Notes under the pieces: generated by a model
Told to the model about the DNA's origin: nothing
What the model saw: only the letters and a program-made list of their open reading frames with translations
Databases searched by the model: none
Made by a program: the position numbers and the translations under genes
From: Zoroaster sp. YZ-2022
Taxonomy: Eukaryota > Echinodermata > Asteroidea > Forcipulatida > Zoroasteridae
Assembly (NCBI GenBank): GCA_029582265.1
Contig: CM055816.1
Coordinates: 24,329,825-24,393,824 of the forward strand
Reading direction: 5' to 3'
DNA: 64,000 nucleotides
In this document: one piece after another, positions 32,676 through 40,840 of the stretch
Position numbering within the stretch: position 1 is the first letter of the stretch
How the letters are laid out: the number at the start of each line of letters is the position of its first letter

Positions 32676-33350
32676 TTACAATATTTCAATATTTAAAATA
32701 ATGGGGAAACCGTGATTATGAACATCTCTGCTTTTACTATCTCTAACTCTAAAAGTCAACTCGTTAAAAGTACCGGCTCGTAATTTTTTCATCAACGTAT
32801 TTTTATATTCCATGTACATGCTTTCTCCAAACGACGCGTCTTGCAGAGGAAAAGCGTTTAAAATAGTGCAAGGTTTTCCGTTGAAATAATTATCGGTTGT
32901 AGAAATTTGATCGCAATGAATGTATAAAATTTTAAAAAGTTGTACGTCGATTTTGTTGCTGTATTCTCCCGTGGTTAGAAATTCATTGTGAAACCCCAAT
33001 AAATTAGACAACCCGCTAGTAAATTTAATAGACTTGTTCGATTGAGTTATTTTTAGCAAAAAGACGCCCGTCTTTTTATCGATCGCAATCACGATCCATG
33101 GATTATCTTTTGTTATAACGTCGACAATTTCGTTAATGTTGTAAAGCCCGGGCTCGATAAACGTTACAACGTTATCTTCACCCACTGTGCTAACGATTAT
33201 TTTTTCTTTTTTACGCACGTTGTAATAACCTACCCAAATGTTTACGCTGTGTAACACGATAGAGAGATTGCCTTCTCGATTATCGATAACGTTATCTAAT
33301 TTAATCGATCCGCCTTCTTTTCCGATTTCGATTTCGAACGTATGGTACAT
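32676..33350 (-). CDS. Penton-like minor capsid protein (PX)
   Basis: 224 residues, the length and pattern of the single-jelly-roll minor capsid protein of Polintons that forms the pentameric vertices. Visible landmarks: a beta-rich start (MYHTFEIEIGKEGGSIKLDN), LSIVLHSVNIWVGYYNV, the turn EPGLYNINEIVDVI, SGLSNLLGFHNEFLTTGEYS, YIHCDQISTTDNYFNGKPCT, and LTFRVRDSKSRDVH near the C-terminus. Known role of the family: occupies the five-fold vertices of the capsid. First gene of the minus block, 68 bases divergent from the 33419 gene. The assignment rests on pattern memory, not a structural comparison. Confidence 0.72.
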   Translation of the reverse strand: MYHTFEIEIGKEGGSIKLDNVIDNREGNLSIVLHSVNIWVGYYNVRKKEKIIVSTVGEDNVVTFIEPGLYNINEIVDVITKDNPWIVIAIDKKTGVFLLKITQSNKSIKFTSGLSNLLGFHNEFLTTGEYSNKIDVQLFKILYIHCDQISTTDNYFNGKPCTILNAFPLQDASFGESMYMEYKNTLMKKLRAGTFNELTFRVRDSKSRDVHNHGFPIILNIEIL

Positions 33351-33352
33351 TT

Positions 33353-33418
33353 TTATTATTAAAAGTTATAAAAAGTAATTGGTTATAAACTATTGAAAAA
33401 GATAAAAAGTAATTATAA
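33353..33418 (+). promoter_or_regulatory. Divergent intergenic promoter with duplicated AAAAAGTAATT box
   Basis: Holds AAAAAGTAATTGGTTATAAA and then GATAAAAAGTAATTATAA directly before the ATG at 33419. The same two-part box lies, inverted, before the minus-strand ATG at 37169. On the other strand TTTTAATAATAAAA precedes the penton-like ATG. Confidence 0.6.
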
Positions 33419-34786
33419 ATGACGTTTCCATTAGCATTCAAGAGCAATTATTCGTACTCTTATCCAGCATCTGGAGATTTTAAAAATCCATTAAACTTTA
33501 ACGCTAGCGATTTAACGAGTCTAGCGGTATATATTAACGAAAATGAATTTTTTAACGTACAATTTGATAATGTTTTTAACAACTACAAGTTGCCTAAAGT
33601 TAATAATCACCAAGTTGTCAATGATTGGCGTCATAATCCGTTTAAATTTTATCAAAATCAAATAAATTTTGTAACGCACTGCGCCACAACGAGATGCGGT
33701 GTGAGCTACGGGCATTTATATCATAACAACACGATGATTCGTAGTTTTTTTAGATTTCACGTTTATTATCAAATTAGACGACTACTCAAAGAAATGAGCT
33801 GTCCTGCATCGTTTCAAAATTTTTATAACGCGCTTAACAACAATATAGACGCAAGCGCGTATAAAAGTATATGTAAAGACTTTCATTTATCGATTAAAGA
33901 TAATTGGAAACAACGCGTAGACAAGTATAGCGATGGATTAGGTTCTGCTTACGAATATACAAGAAACGGTGTATATGAAGCCGTACCTGGTAAAAATTAT
34001 GTAACAACTCGTTTTGTTAACGGAAAGTATAACAAAAAAATAAACATTATGAAATTTAGGCAAGACGATGAATATAGTCACAAAGAATTTTCTGCTTGGA
34101 TCGGTGACTTTGGCCATCATACAGATTATAAAGATCAAATAGATTACATTACTATTGATTATATAGAACAATCTTTAGAAGCTAAACGAGGTTGGACTAA
34201 ATTTATATTGTCTTTGGGATTAGCTCGAGGTTTTACGGATATTGGTACGGAACGAATTAACGATTCTATAAGAACGTACGTTTACGCGACTTTAGGAGCT
34301 CAAGCGAAAAGCGGATTTTTAGCTGGTGGTGTTGGTTTAGACGCGCAACGCGAATTTATAAATATAACTGAAGCTGAGATTGATTCTCCGGTCGATTTAC
34401 AATATAGTATTCAACGATATCAAGACGTTTTACAAAACGCCCGCAGTCAATTAAACTTTTGTCTCGGAGAACATTTATACATGATGCCTAGCGATATGAA
34501 TTTACGAATAGGCGATTACGCGGGATACAACAACAATATATTAATCGCGACGGAGGATTTATCTCTAGGTTCAAATTTAGATACAAATTCAACACCCGCG
34601 GCCGTTCCTATTTTACCGCTAGAACGAGCGCAACTACCACAAACCGCCAAGCACGTAGAAGATAATTCAGAATACCTTTCCGACGAGAATCACGTACAAG
34701 AATTAAATGCACACGCGCAAGACTCTTTAGAAACTACGCCCAACGTTAGTGAAACACCCAACGTTAACGAGATCTCTTTATCTTAA
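33419..34786 (+). CDS. Large conserved Polinton protein, stop before its C-terminal membrane tail
   Basis: 455 residues to a TAA. Recognisable conserved stretches: QVVNDWRHNPFKFYQNQINF, HCATTRCGVSYGHLY, FFRFHVYYQIRRLLKEM, ERINDSIRTYVYATLGAQAK, VDLQYSIQRYQDVLQNARSQ and LYMMPSDMNLRIGDYAGYNN. Proteins with this series are common in invertebrate Polintons but have no established function; size and conservation suggest a virion component. The C-terminal 60 residues are polar and acidic. In the same frame, right after the TAA (34784-34786), 35 more codons encode an acidic stretch and a hydrophobic tail, so the stop looks premature. Confidence 0.8.
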   Translation: MTFPLAFKSNYSYSYPASGDFKNPLNFNASDLTSLAVYINENEFFNVQFDNVFNNYKLPKVNNHQVVNDWRHNPFKFYQNQINFVTHCATTRCGVSYGHLYHNNTMIRSFFRFHVYYQIRRLLKEMSCPASFQNFYNALNNNIDASAYKSICKDFHLSIKDNWKQRVDKYSDGLGSAYEYTRNGVYEAVPGKNYVTTRFVNGKYNKKINIMKFRQDDEYSHKEFSAWIGDFGHHTDYKDQIDYITIDYIEQSLEAKRGWTKFILSLGLARGFTDIGTERINDSIRTYVYATLGAQAKSGFLAGGVGLDAQREFINITEAEIDSPVDLQYSIQRYQDVLQNARSQLNFCLGEHLYMMPSDMNLRIGDYAGYNNNILIATEDLSLGSNLDTNSTPAAVPILPLERAQLPQTAKHVEDNSEYLSDENHVQELNAHAQDSLETTPNVSETPNVNEISLS

Positions 34787-34894
34787 GATTTAAACGGTGT
34801 TAGTGATAATCATCAAGAAGAAAAAAATTCTTTAATACTCGGTTTCGCGATTTTAGCTGGTGTAGGCATCATGATTTTCGAATTGTTATTTTAA
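34787..34894 (+). pseudogene. C-terminal membrane tail cut off by a TAA
   Basis: In frame with the gene before it. After an acidic segment (HQEEKN) come about 20 hydrophobic residues (LILGFAILAGVGIMI) and a natural TAA at 34892-34894. Its composition fits a C-terminal membrane anchor. The last nine bases overlap the end of the convergent minus-strand gene. Confidence 0.65.
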
Positions 34895-35310
34895 CATTTT
34901 CCACGTATAGGCTAAAACTAGCGCGCCAACCGCCACTAAGGTTAACCATAAATGTTGCGCCGCAAACATAACGACGCTTGAAGCTATTTTAAATAACCAA
35001 TTTATAATCGATCCGATAATGGCCGGTAAAGCGGCTAAAGCTTTCGCTCCCAGTTTAGCTAACACATTCGCAAAGTTTTTAAACATTTTTTGTATCCACC
35101 CGCCAACTCCAGATGACGGTACTGGTGGTGGAGTTGCTGGTGGAGTTGGTGTTGGAGTTGGTGTTGGAGTTGGTGGTGTTGGTGTTGGTGGTGGTTTGGG
35201 TGGTTTTGGTAAAACTGAACTCGCGGTATTAACGATTGTATCGATGATAGCGGAAATAACTATACCAAAAGCTACAAGTATAGTAACGATCGTTACACCT
35301 TCTTTTTTAA
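34886..35310 (-). pseudogene. C-terminal fragment of a Polinton membrane protein, split by a piggyBac insertion
   Basis: About 141 codons without their own start. Order: a hydrophobic helix (GVTIVTILVAFGIVISAI), a Pro/Thr linker of alternating PT residues (the GT-rich DNA at 35110-35210), a helix (FANVLAKLGAKALAALPAII) and a second hydrophobic helix (HLWLTLVAVGALVLAY). This two-helix arrangement recurs at the C-terminus of a long Polinton protein. The reading frame enters a TTAA at 35307-35310, where the piggyBac terminus begins. Its N-terminal part is probably the fragment at 36606-37169. Confidence 0.7.
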
Positions 35311-35589
35311 CCCTTTCGATCCCACGGGCTCTAAAAAGAGCCTTTGTTGTGATACGCTTCGATCCCGAGGGCTCTAAAAGGTGCCGTGAATCGGCATGCC
35401 CTTGACGACTATGGCTACTTAATTCACCACCTGAAAATGCTTGAGTGGTTTTTGGGGTTGGCGCCCTCTATTGACAGGAATGCAGTGTATAAAAGTTCAT
35501 GAAAAGAAAAGCGCGTCATCTTTTGCGGTTTCCCGGACGGGTGCTAGCGTCCACTAGCTTTCCACAACGGTCAGTTTTTAGTTGCAATC

Positions 35590-35727
35590 ATGATGGAAAC
35601 AGACATAAATGATGGCATTTTGGCTGAGATTTTGGCAGACAGTGGTTCAGAATCAGATGACGAAGAAACGGATGAGGAAAGTACATTAGAACAAGTACAA
35701 CTTCCACCAGTGGAATTCGTTCAAGAG
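35590..35727 (+). pseudogene. piggyBac-like transposase exon 1
   Basis: 46 codons from ATGATGG to a GAG/GTAAGC donor, phase 0. Very acidic after residue 18 (SGSESDDEETDEES), the usual start of piggyBac-type transposases. Confidence 0.65.
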
Positions 35728-36423
35728 GTAAGCCTAAAAGCTAAATCACAGTAAAAATGAATAACCAACAGTTAACGTTAGTCGTTACTCTTCCGGGCCC
35801 AATGCAAATTAATGTAATTCACATATTTTCCTAGGCTATAGCGTAAATATTAGATGCATTTTTTTGTATATGCTCAAGGGGTTTACAACTGTTGGAGATG
35901 AGGAATGTAAATTTTGAAAATGGATCCCTTGAATAGGATTGACCAAATCCCCACCCCTGGACTGGGTCCAAAAAGTCATGCACAATTTTTAGTAGTTTGT
36001 TGCGGTAATAGGCCTATTTGTGTTCATTGAAACAGCAAGTTGAAGTATAGATATAGCATAGAAATTTTAGCATCCACCCATAGCCGGTCGTGCTATTTAA
36101 TTAGCGTCAACAAGCTGAAAATGCACTCTTTGTCTCACGCTTCCAAAAGAATAGCCTCGTATTCGAAAGGCCCTTATATTTATAAGTCATATAACACAAG
36201 AAGTTGGGGGAATTCACTTTCACAATCCCACATTAAAACAACAATTTATCGGCAACGAGTTTTGGAGAGTGGATGGAAGTATATTTCTTTTCTCAGCACA
36301 ATATTCATGTTGCGCATGACCCCCTGTGGCCTGTGTGCACATGCAGCAAAGTAGCATTGAGATATTGTATTTACAAATGTATGACCGAGATTAATCCTCC
36401 TTTGCCTTGTTTTGTTGTTGCAG

Positions 36424-36603
36424 CCGACCTACCAAGGTGATAGCCGACCGAGATCAAGGAGGACGACAGGAAAGTTAGATTTCCGATCTGGTTGGGAACG
36501 ACGAGACCATTACGAGTGTGGGACTGTGCAGTTCACTGGAAATTCTGGCCCCACCGGCGACTTTGCCACACTGTCGGCAGTAGAGATCTTCAAGCTGTAT
36601 TTT
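36424..36603 (+). pseudogene. piggyBac-like transposase exon 2, truncated
   Basis: Acceptor TTTGTTGTTGCAG, phase 0, 60 codons. FRSGWERR, VQFTGNSGPTGDFATLSAVE and IFKLYF match the N-terminal part of the piggyBac transposase domain. The catalytic DDD region is gone: the frame runs into Polinton DNA. Confidence 0.7.
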
Positions 36604-36605
36604 TG

Positions 36606-37169
36606 TCAACATCTCTCGTCTTCATCTCTCGTACTCTCTATCACCACCATTTCTAAAGCTTTTTCTATGTTTTTAGCTTTTTCTACAACCAGTGGTGTAA
36701 TTGGTAATCTTCTACCGCTGATTGTTTTCTCTTCGATTGGTTTTTCAGTTTCTTTTATAACATTTATTATAGCTTTTTCATGTTCATCAAATTTATATAT
36801 ATCTTTATAGGTTAATCCATTTCTTTTTAAAGTAGAATCCTTGTAAAATCCACCATCGATTTTATTTAATGTTATTTTTGCATCACCTTTTTTTAAAAAG
36901 AGCACACTTTTTCCTTTATCATTTATGTAATAATCTAAATCATTATAATCTATCGTGCTTGGTTTACCTTTTTTACGCGAAGTATAAAAATCATCGACCA
37001 TAGATCTAGTTAATTTAGTTTTTTGAGAAAAAGTCAGTGGTGGTTCTATTCCTTCACGTTCTATTTCTTCACGTTCTATTCTTTCAACATCGACGATGTC
37101 ATCTTCCCCTTCGGCTCGATTAAAAGACGGGTCTACCTCAATGAGTTCATAATTTATTCCTTCCGCCAT
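36606..37169 (-). pseudogene. N-terminal fragment of the split Polinton membrane protein
   Basis: About 187 residues from the ATG at 37169 (AATTGTAAAATGG). Acidic start with ER/EE repeats (VERIEREEIEREGIE), then TFSQKTKLTRSMVDDFYTSR, and DYNDLDYYINDKGKSVLFLK, a DYN.LDYY...GK pattern seen in a recurrent Polinton protein family of unknown function. The last few residues before the stop come from or abut the piggyBac remnant, so the C-terminus is not native. With 34886-35310 it probably made one minus-strand gene; the middle has been deleted. Confidence 0.65.
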
Positions 37170-37206
37170 TTTACAATTACTTTTTATCTTTATAACCAAT
37201 TACTTT
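37170..37206 (-). promoter_or_regulatory. AAAAAGTAATT box promoter
   Basis: Reads AAAAAGTAATTGGTTATAAA then GATAAAAAGTAATTGTAAA before the ATG at 37169, the same box as before 33419. It overlaps the stop of the upstream gene (37200-37202). Confidence 0.6.
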
Positions 37207-37643
37207 TTATTTCTCTTTAGCAATCTATAACTCACGTATCCCACTAAACTCATCGCTAGTACGATGAATAAAATTTCACGCGTTTTTTGATCTTCGCTAG
37301 GAGCGTAAAAATCTTCTAGTTGCGGCTCATCGTATAAATCAGGAGGTAAATTAAATTGATTACCACTAACTCGCGAATATTCATTCATCGCGTCGTCAAT
37401 ATCATTAAACGTTCTTTCGGCGTTTGATTCTTTTTGTATTTTTTCGTTTAAATAATCTAGATATTTTAATCGCTTTTCACTAAATTCTTCTCTGGCTTTC
37501 GAAAGACGCTCTAACGCTAAATCGTGTCTTTTGCGCTGTTGTTCCGCGTCGCTACCTCTTAGGCCGCTAAATAAAGCATTACTTCCGGAAAATGCTAAAG
37601 CGTTGACTAACGCGCCTCCAACCATCATCGCTATAGATACCAT
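37200..37643 (-). CDS. Conserved small Polinton membrane protein with central coiled coil
   Basis: 147 residues. Starts MVSIAMMVGGALVNALAFSG, a short hydrophobic segment with GGALVNA, followed by a long charged helix (KRHDLALERLSKAREEFSEK, LDYLNEKIQKE), a Pro-rich turn PEPQ-like (DEPQLEDFYAPSEDQK) and a C-terminal transmembrane helix (ILFIVLAMSLVGYVSYRLL) ending RNKK. This exact architecture recurs in invertebrate Polintons; the function is not known, and a membrane or inner-capsid role is inference. ACTATAAATACGA precedes the ATG. Confidence 0.8.
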   Translation of the reverse strand: MVSIAMMVGGALVNALAFSGSNALFSGLRGSDAEQQRKRHDLALERLSKAREEFSEKRLKYLDYLNEKIQKESNAERTFNDIDDAMNEYSRVSGNQFNLPPDLYDEPQLEDFYAPSEDQKTREILFIVLAMSLVGYVSYRLLKRNKK

Positions 37644-37728
37644 TCGTATTTATAGTTTGTAAACATAGTTTATTTTACAAAACATATAGCTTTTTTAAAT
37701 AAAATTAATATATTTGTTAATATAAAAT

Positions 37729-38394
37729 ATGGCTAATAATACGTACGGAGATGTGTTGGATCCATACAGAAGAATAAGAGAACCGAGAGGTGCAAAAGGT
37801 TTTCGTCAAAAACTTGTCATTACAAATAATCCGAGTACCATTACCGAAAATCAATTGTTGACGGTTCGTTTTCCAAATTTAGGAATAAATGACGTCATCG
37901 TTCCAAATACAACTAAATTAGCTTTCAATATAGAACTCGTTAGCTCGAGCGATGAAAATAGAACGTTGGTACAAAACATTGGTAGAGCCATCGTAAATCA
38001 TATAATTATTAAAATGGAAGGAAATGAAATATTTAGTTTAGACGATGCGGATGTGTTCAATTGTTACAAGGATGAATGGTTAACTAAAGATCAACGCGAA
38101 AATTTAGCGTATCAAGGAATCGAAAGCGCAAACGTGACTAAATTAAGAATAGACGCCGACGATAAGGTCCCCGCGGGAAACGGAGGAAAAGATAAAGCCA
38201 TCGCGGATACGTATAAAAATAGATATTACATTCCGCTAGATTTTGAACTGCTGTCGGATCATCAACCCTACTATCAGTCGGGCATCGGAGATCGATTGAC
38301 TTACGAACTCGTGTTTAATAAATTTTCTAACGTGATTAAAAGCACCGACGATAACGCAAAATATACCATAAGCGGAATTTCTTTAGAATTTTAG
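37729..38394 (+). CDS. Major capsid protein (double jelly roll), N-terminal half, ends at in-frame TAG
   Basis: 221 residues. The Polinton major capsid protein (PY) is a double jelly roll of the hexon type, forming pseudo-hexameric capsomers. This half carries the first barrel: PNLGINDVIVPNTTKLAFNI, NIGRAIVNHIIIKMEGNEIF, DADVFNCYKDEWLT and YYIPLDFELLSDHQPYYQSG. It ends SGISLEF and a TAG (38392-38394), but the second barrel follows in the same frame without a shift. ATATAAAAT precedes the ATG. A family member would normally be one uninterrupted protein of 400 or more residues. Confidence 0.88.
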   Translation: MANNTYGDVLDPYRRIREPRGAKGFRQKLVITNNPSTITENQLLTVRFPNLGINDVIVPNTTKLAFNIELVSSSDENRTLVQNIGRAIVNHIIIKMEGNEIFSLDDADVFNCYKDEWLTKDQRENLAYQGIESANVTKLRIDADDKVPAGNGGKDKAIADTYKNRYYIPLDFELLSDHQPYYQSGIGDRLTYELVFNKFSNVIKSTDDNAKYTISGISLEF

Positions 38395-39006
38395 GTCGTT
38401 CATATGCCGGAACTAGCTCGAACGATTAAAAATCAATATACCTCTCGGTTGAGCATATTGTTTGATCGTGTACTGAGACAGAGCGTGACTCCATGCAACA
38501 AACGCGACACAATGTGGAATATAAATTTAAATACCCCGGCAAAAAGTATGAAAGGAATATTGTTTTTATTCAGAGAACCCACCCAACAAGAAAGCAACGT
38601 ATTTTATAATCCAAAAATCGATAAAGTTTCAATTACGATCGAAGGAGTTCCCAACCAACTCTACGCGCACCGAATGAAAAGGTATCAACATTTCGAAGAA
38701 ATTTCAAAATATTTCGGCGATTCTAAACAACAACACGCTATACAAGTCGTACAAGCTCTAAATTTATCTAACGTTAAACAAGCCGATTATTTACTCAAAC
38801 GATACGGCCTATTCCTAGATTTAAGAACTACAACCGACAATAAATTACACAGAAGCGGAAGACGAGTGCAAAACTTATCCGAAGGAATTACTATTCAAAT
38901 TGAAAAAGAAGCGGAAACTTCGGGCGAACTAAACATCTACACTTTTATTATCATGGACGCGCAACTAAATATAAGAAACGGGCGTTTTGAATCTGTCGAT
39001 TATTAA
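38395..39006 (+). CDS. Major capsid protein, C-terminal half, in frame after the TAG
   Basis: About 203 codons directly after the TAG; an ATG occurs at 38404 but has no TATAAAT-like box, so independent translation is unlikely. It carries the second barrel: PELARTIKNQYTSRLSILFD, SMKGILFLFREPTQQES, FYNPKIDKVSITIEGVPNQL, HRSGRRVQNLSEGITIQIEK and LNIYTFIIMDAQLNIRNGRF. One nonsense change therefore splits the gene between its two domains. If read-through does not occur, this copy cannot make capsid. Confidence 0.85.
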   Translation, partial: VVHMPELARTIKNQYTSRLSILFDRVLRQSVTPCNKRDTMWNINLNTPAKSMKGILFLFREPTQQESNVFYNPKIDKVSITIEGVPNQLYAHRMKRYQHFEEISKYFGDSKQQHAIQVVQALNLSNVKQADYLLKRYGLFLDLRTTTDNKLHRSGRRVQNLSEGITIQIEKEAETSGELNIYTFIIMDAQLNIRNGRFESVDY

Positions 39007-39060
39007 AATTAGCGAGACTCATAGCGTGATATTTAAAAAAACGCCTATTATTAAAAGAAA

Positions 39061-39681
39061 ATGTTGCCTAAATATCCGCACGCGGCGTTAATTTGCGGAC
39101 AAACGGGATGCGGAAAAACTGAATTTGTTTTAAATTTATTAGAAAATGAATATTTAAAATATTTTAAAAATATCGTTATACTATGCCCCACCATCTTCAA
39201 CAACGATACGTACAAAAATAGAAAATGGGTTCTAAACGACGATAACGTACACGTCAACGATTTAAACGACATATCGCTGAATAGGGCTATACAAATTTAT
39301 AGCGACGCTTTCAAATCTGAAGAAACGTTGTTTATCATAGACGATTGTAGCGCTAATAAACAGTTACATTATAAAAAATACGACGAGAATAATAAATGTA
39401 TGATTACGCAATTGGCTTTTAGCGGTAGACACGTTCAACACAGCTGTTGGATTCTTTCGCAAAAATATAATAGCGTATTGAAAGATTTTAGAGAACAACT
39501 CAAATGGACGTGTTTATTTTATTGTAAAGATAGAGACTCGTACGAGAATTGTTTGAGAGAAAATGATGTCGTACCCACGAAACAGTTGAGAATGGAAATT
39601 CATGAAAAATTTAAACAAGTTAAACACCGTAAATTAATTTTAAAAACAGATCAACCTACAGGTTACGAAATACGTGACTAG
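39061..39681 (+). CDS. FtsK/HerA-type DNA packaging ATPase
   Basis: 206 residues. Walker A GQTGCGKT at residues 13-20; Walker B LFIIDD at 90-95; a sensor-like segment AFSGRHVQHSCWILSQKYNS at about 120-140. The family (A32-like) pumps DNA into preformed capsids and is a hallmark of Polintons and related viruses. Length is normal, the frame is intact, and it ends in TAG. It follows the capsid genes on the same strand, 54 bases after the capsid stop, as expected for a morphogenesis module. Confidence 0.93.
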   Translation: MLPKYPHAALICGQTGCGKTEFVLNLLENEYLKYFKNIVILCPTIFNNDTYKNRKWVLNDDNVHVNDLNDISLNRAIQIYSDAFKSEETLFIIDDCSANKQLHYKKYDENNKCMITQLAFSGRHVQHSCWILSQKYNSVLKDFREQLKWTCLFYCKDRDSYENCLRENDVVPTKQLRMEIHEKFKQVKHRKLILKTDQPTGYEIRD

Positions 39682-39912
39682 GGCAATTACCCCTAGTAAT
39701 CATAGGTTGTTTAGCAATTACCCACAGGTTGTTGAGCAATTACTCACAGGTCGACGAGAGCAATTACCCACAGGTTGTTGAGCAATTACCCACAGGTCGA
39801 CGAGAGCAATTACCCAAGGGTCGAGAGCAATTACCTCTAGGTTGAGAGCAATTACCTCTTGATTATTAGGCAATTACCTCTAGGTCGTTTGGTAATTACT
39901 CATAGAGTTGTC
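39682..39912. repeat. Iteron-like array, ten copies of GCAATTACC
   Basis: Direct repeats of 20-32 bases, mostly GCAATTACCCACAGGTYG..., fill the gap between the ATPase stop and the next promoter. Two spacer types (TTGTTGA and CGACGAGA) alternate early in the array. All frames contain stops, so it is non-coding. Confidence 0.85.
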
Positions 39913-39950
39913 TCGTATTTTAATAAATATTATAAAATCTATTTATAAAT

Positions 39951-40277
39951 ATGAACGCTGAACGAGTGCAAGTTATGTTTACGAACATGTCCACTGAACG
40001 AGTAAATGATCTTATATATAATCTTAACCAACTTGTCAATACTGAAAAAGAAAGAGAAAACCTAGTACAAGTTTTAAACGAGAATACTGAAAAAGTAAAA
40101 GGTATATTTACGAGTATATCTACTGAACGAGTAAAAGATCTAACGTTAAATCTTAACGAACTTTTAAACACCCATGGGTTATCTAAAACTAATTATTGGT
40201 TTCTATATTTTTTTATAAATTTAACCGATTATTCTATAAATACGTATAATAAATGGAAGAAGTACATCAACTATTGA
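39951..40277 (+). CDS. Small protein with two internal repeats, function unknown
   Basis: 108 residues. Two copies of a ~40-residue unit: MFTNMSTERVNDLIYNLNQL and IFTSISTERVKDLTLNLNEL, both followed by LVNT/LLNT. Helical and charged, with an aromatic C-terminus (YWFLYFFINL). TTTATAAAT precedes the ATG, as for other Polinton genes, which supports real expression. It overlaps the next gene by 25 bases. Not recognised. Confidence 0.55.
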   Translation: MNAERVQVMFTNMSTERVNDLIYNLNQLVNTEKERENLVQVLNENTEKVKGIFTSISTERVKDLTLNLNELLNTHGLSKTNYWFLYFFINLTDYSINTYNKWKKYINY

Positions 40278-40840
40278 ATGAAAATCCACTGGCGTCCCTC
40301 GCGGACGAGGTGAGTGACAACAACGATGATACATCGTTGAAACAAAAACTACGTCTTTTATCGGTTGTAGTGGGGGGAGATTCAGCCAAGTTTTTCGGAA
40401 AAGAGTATAGCGTTGGCGATATTGAAGCTTTGTCAACGCAAGAGCGAGACGCGCTGCACACGCAATACGAAAACAAGTTGGGCCGCGATATTACTCAGTC
40501 TTTAGGTAGCGCCATTATAACGCTATACGCTAAAATATTAGGATATAGTTTAAAACGTATAGATTTGTACGGTCATAAATTTCAAATTGACGATGAAGGT
40601 AAATTAATTTCAGATTTAGAAAAAGATCCGTTCATTTCTACCATGCTTTCTACCGTGGCGTGTGAAATATATTACAAGTACGGCATGTTGATCGCTCCGC
40701 TCAGCGCTTCGTTAATTACGGCAAAACATTTAAAAAGAAAAGAAGAATCTAGTATACATAATAAAAGCGATGGAAACGAACGAGATGCAACCGGAGCCTC
40801 AAGTTTCAACGCCGAAGACTGTAACGAAAACAGCGACTAA
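40253..40840 (+). CDS. Conserved Polinton protein (GGD..KFFG family)
   Basis: 195 residues. KQKLRLLSVVVGGDSAKFFG, LGRDITQSLGSAIITLYAKI, DLEKDPFISTMLSTVACEIY and YKYGMLIAPLSASLITAKHL are stretches repeatedly seen in a Polinton protein family without an assigned function. Mostly alpha-helical, no clear transmembrane helix, acidic C-terminus. GTATAATAA precedes the ATG. Its last 71 bases overlap the start of the next gene. Confidence 0.8.
   Translation: MEEVHQLLNENPLASLADEVSDNNDDTSLKQKLRLLSVVVGGDSAKFFGKEYSVGDIEALSTQERDALHTQYENKLGRDITQSLGSAIITLYAKILGYSLKRIDLYGHKFQIDDEGKLISDLEKDPFISTMLSTVACEIYYKYGMLIAPLSASLITAKHLKRKEESSIHNKSDGNERDATGASSFNAEDCNENSD

Larger units (their letters stand above)
35311..36603 (+). 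mobile_element. piggyBac-like transposon, 5' part only, inserted in the Polinton
   Basis: Left end is TTAA then CCCTTTCGATCCCACGGGCT; TTCGATCCC..GGGCTCTAAAA is repeated subterminally at about 35358-35379. It has a spliced transposase start, a 696-bp intron, and breaks off in exon 2. No matching GGG/TTAA right end exists; Polinton coding sequence resumes at about 36604. The right boundary is known to about ten bases. Confidence 0.75.

Noticed and set aside
35019..35405. Plus-strand Gly/Val-rich ORF
   Set aside because: Complement of the Pro/Thr linker coding sequence of the minus-strand membrane protein.
35311..35470. Upstream extension of the minus-strand membrane protein through the piggyBac terminus
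   Set aside because: The frame stays open by chance to a TAG near 35465 but has no ATG and overlaps the piggyBac terminus, which is not Polinton sequence.
38404..39006. Second capsid half as a separate gene with its own start
   Set aside because: The ATG has no AT box like the other genes, and the frame is continuous with the first half apart from one TAG.
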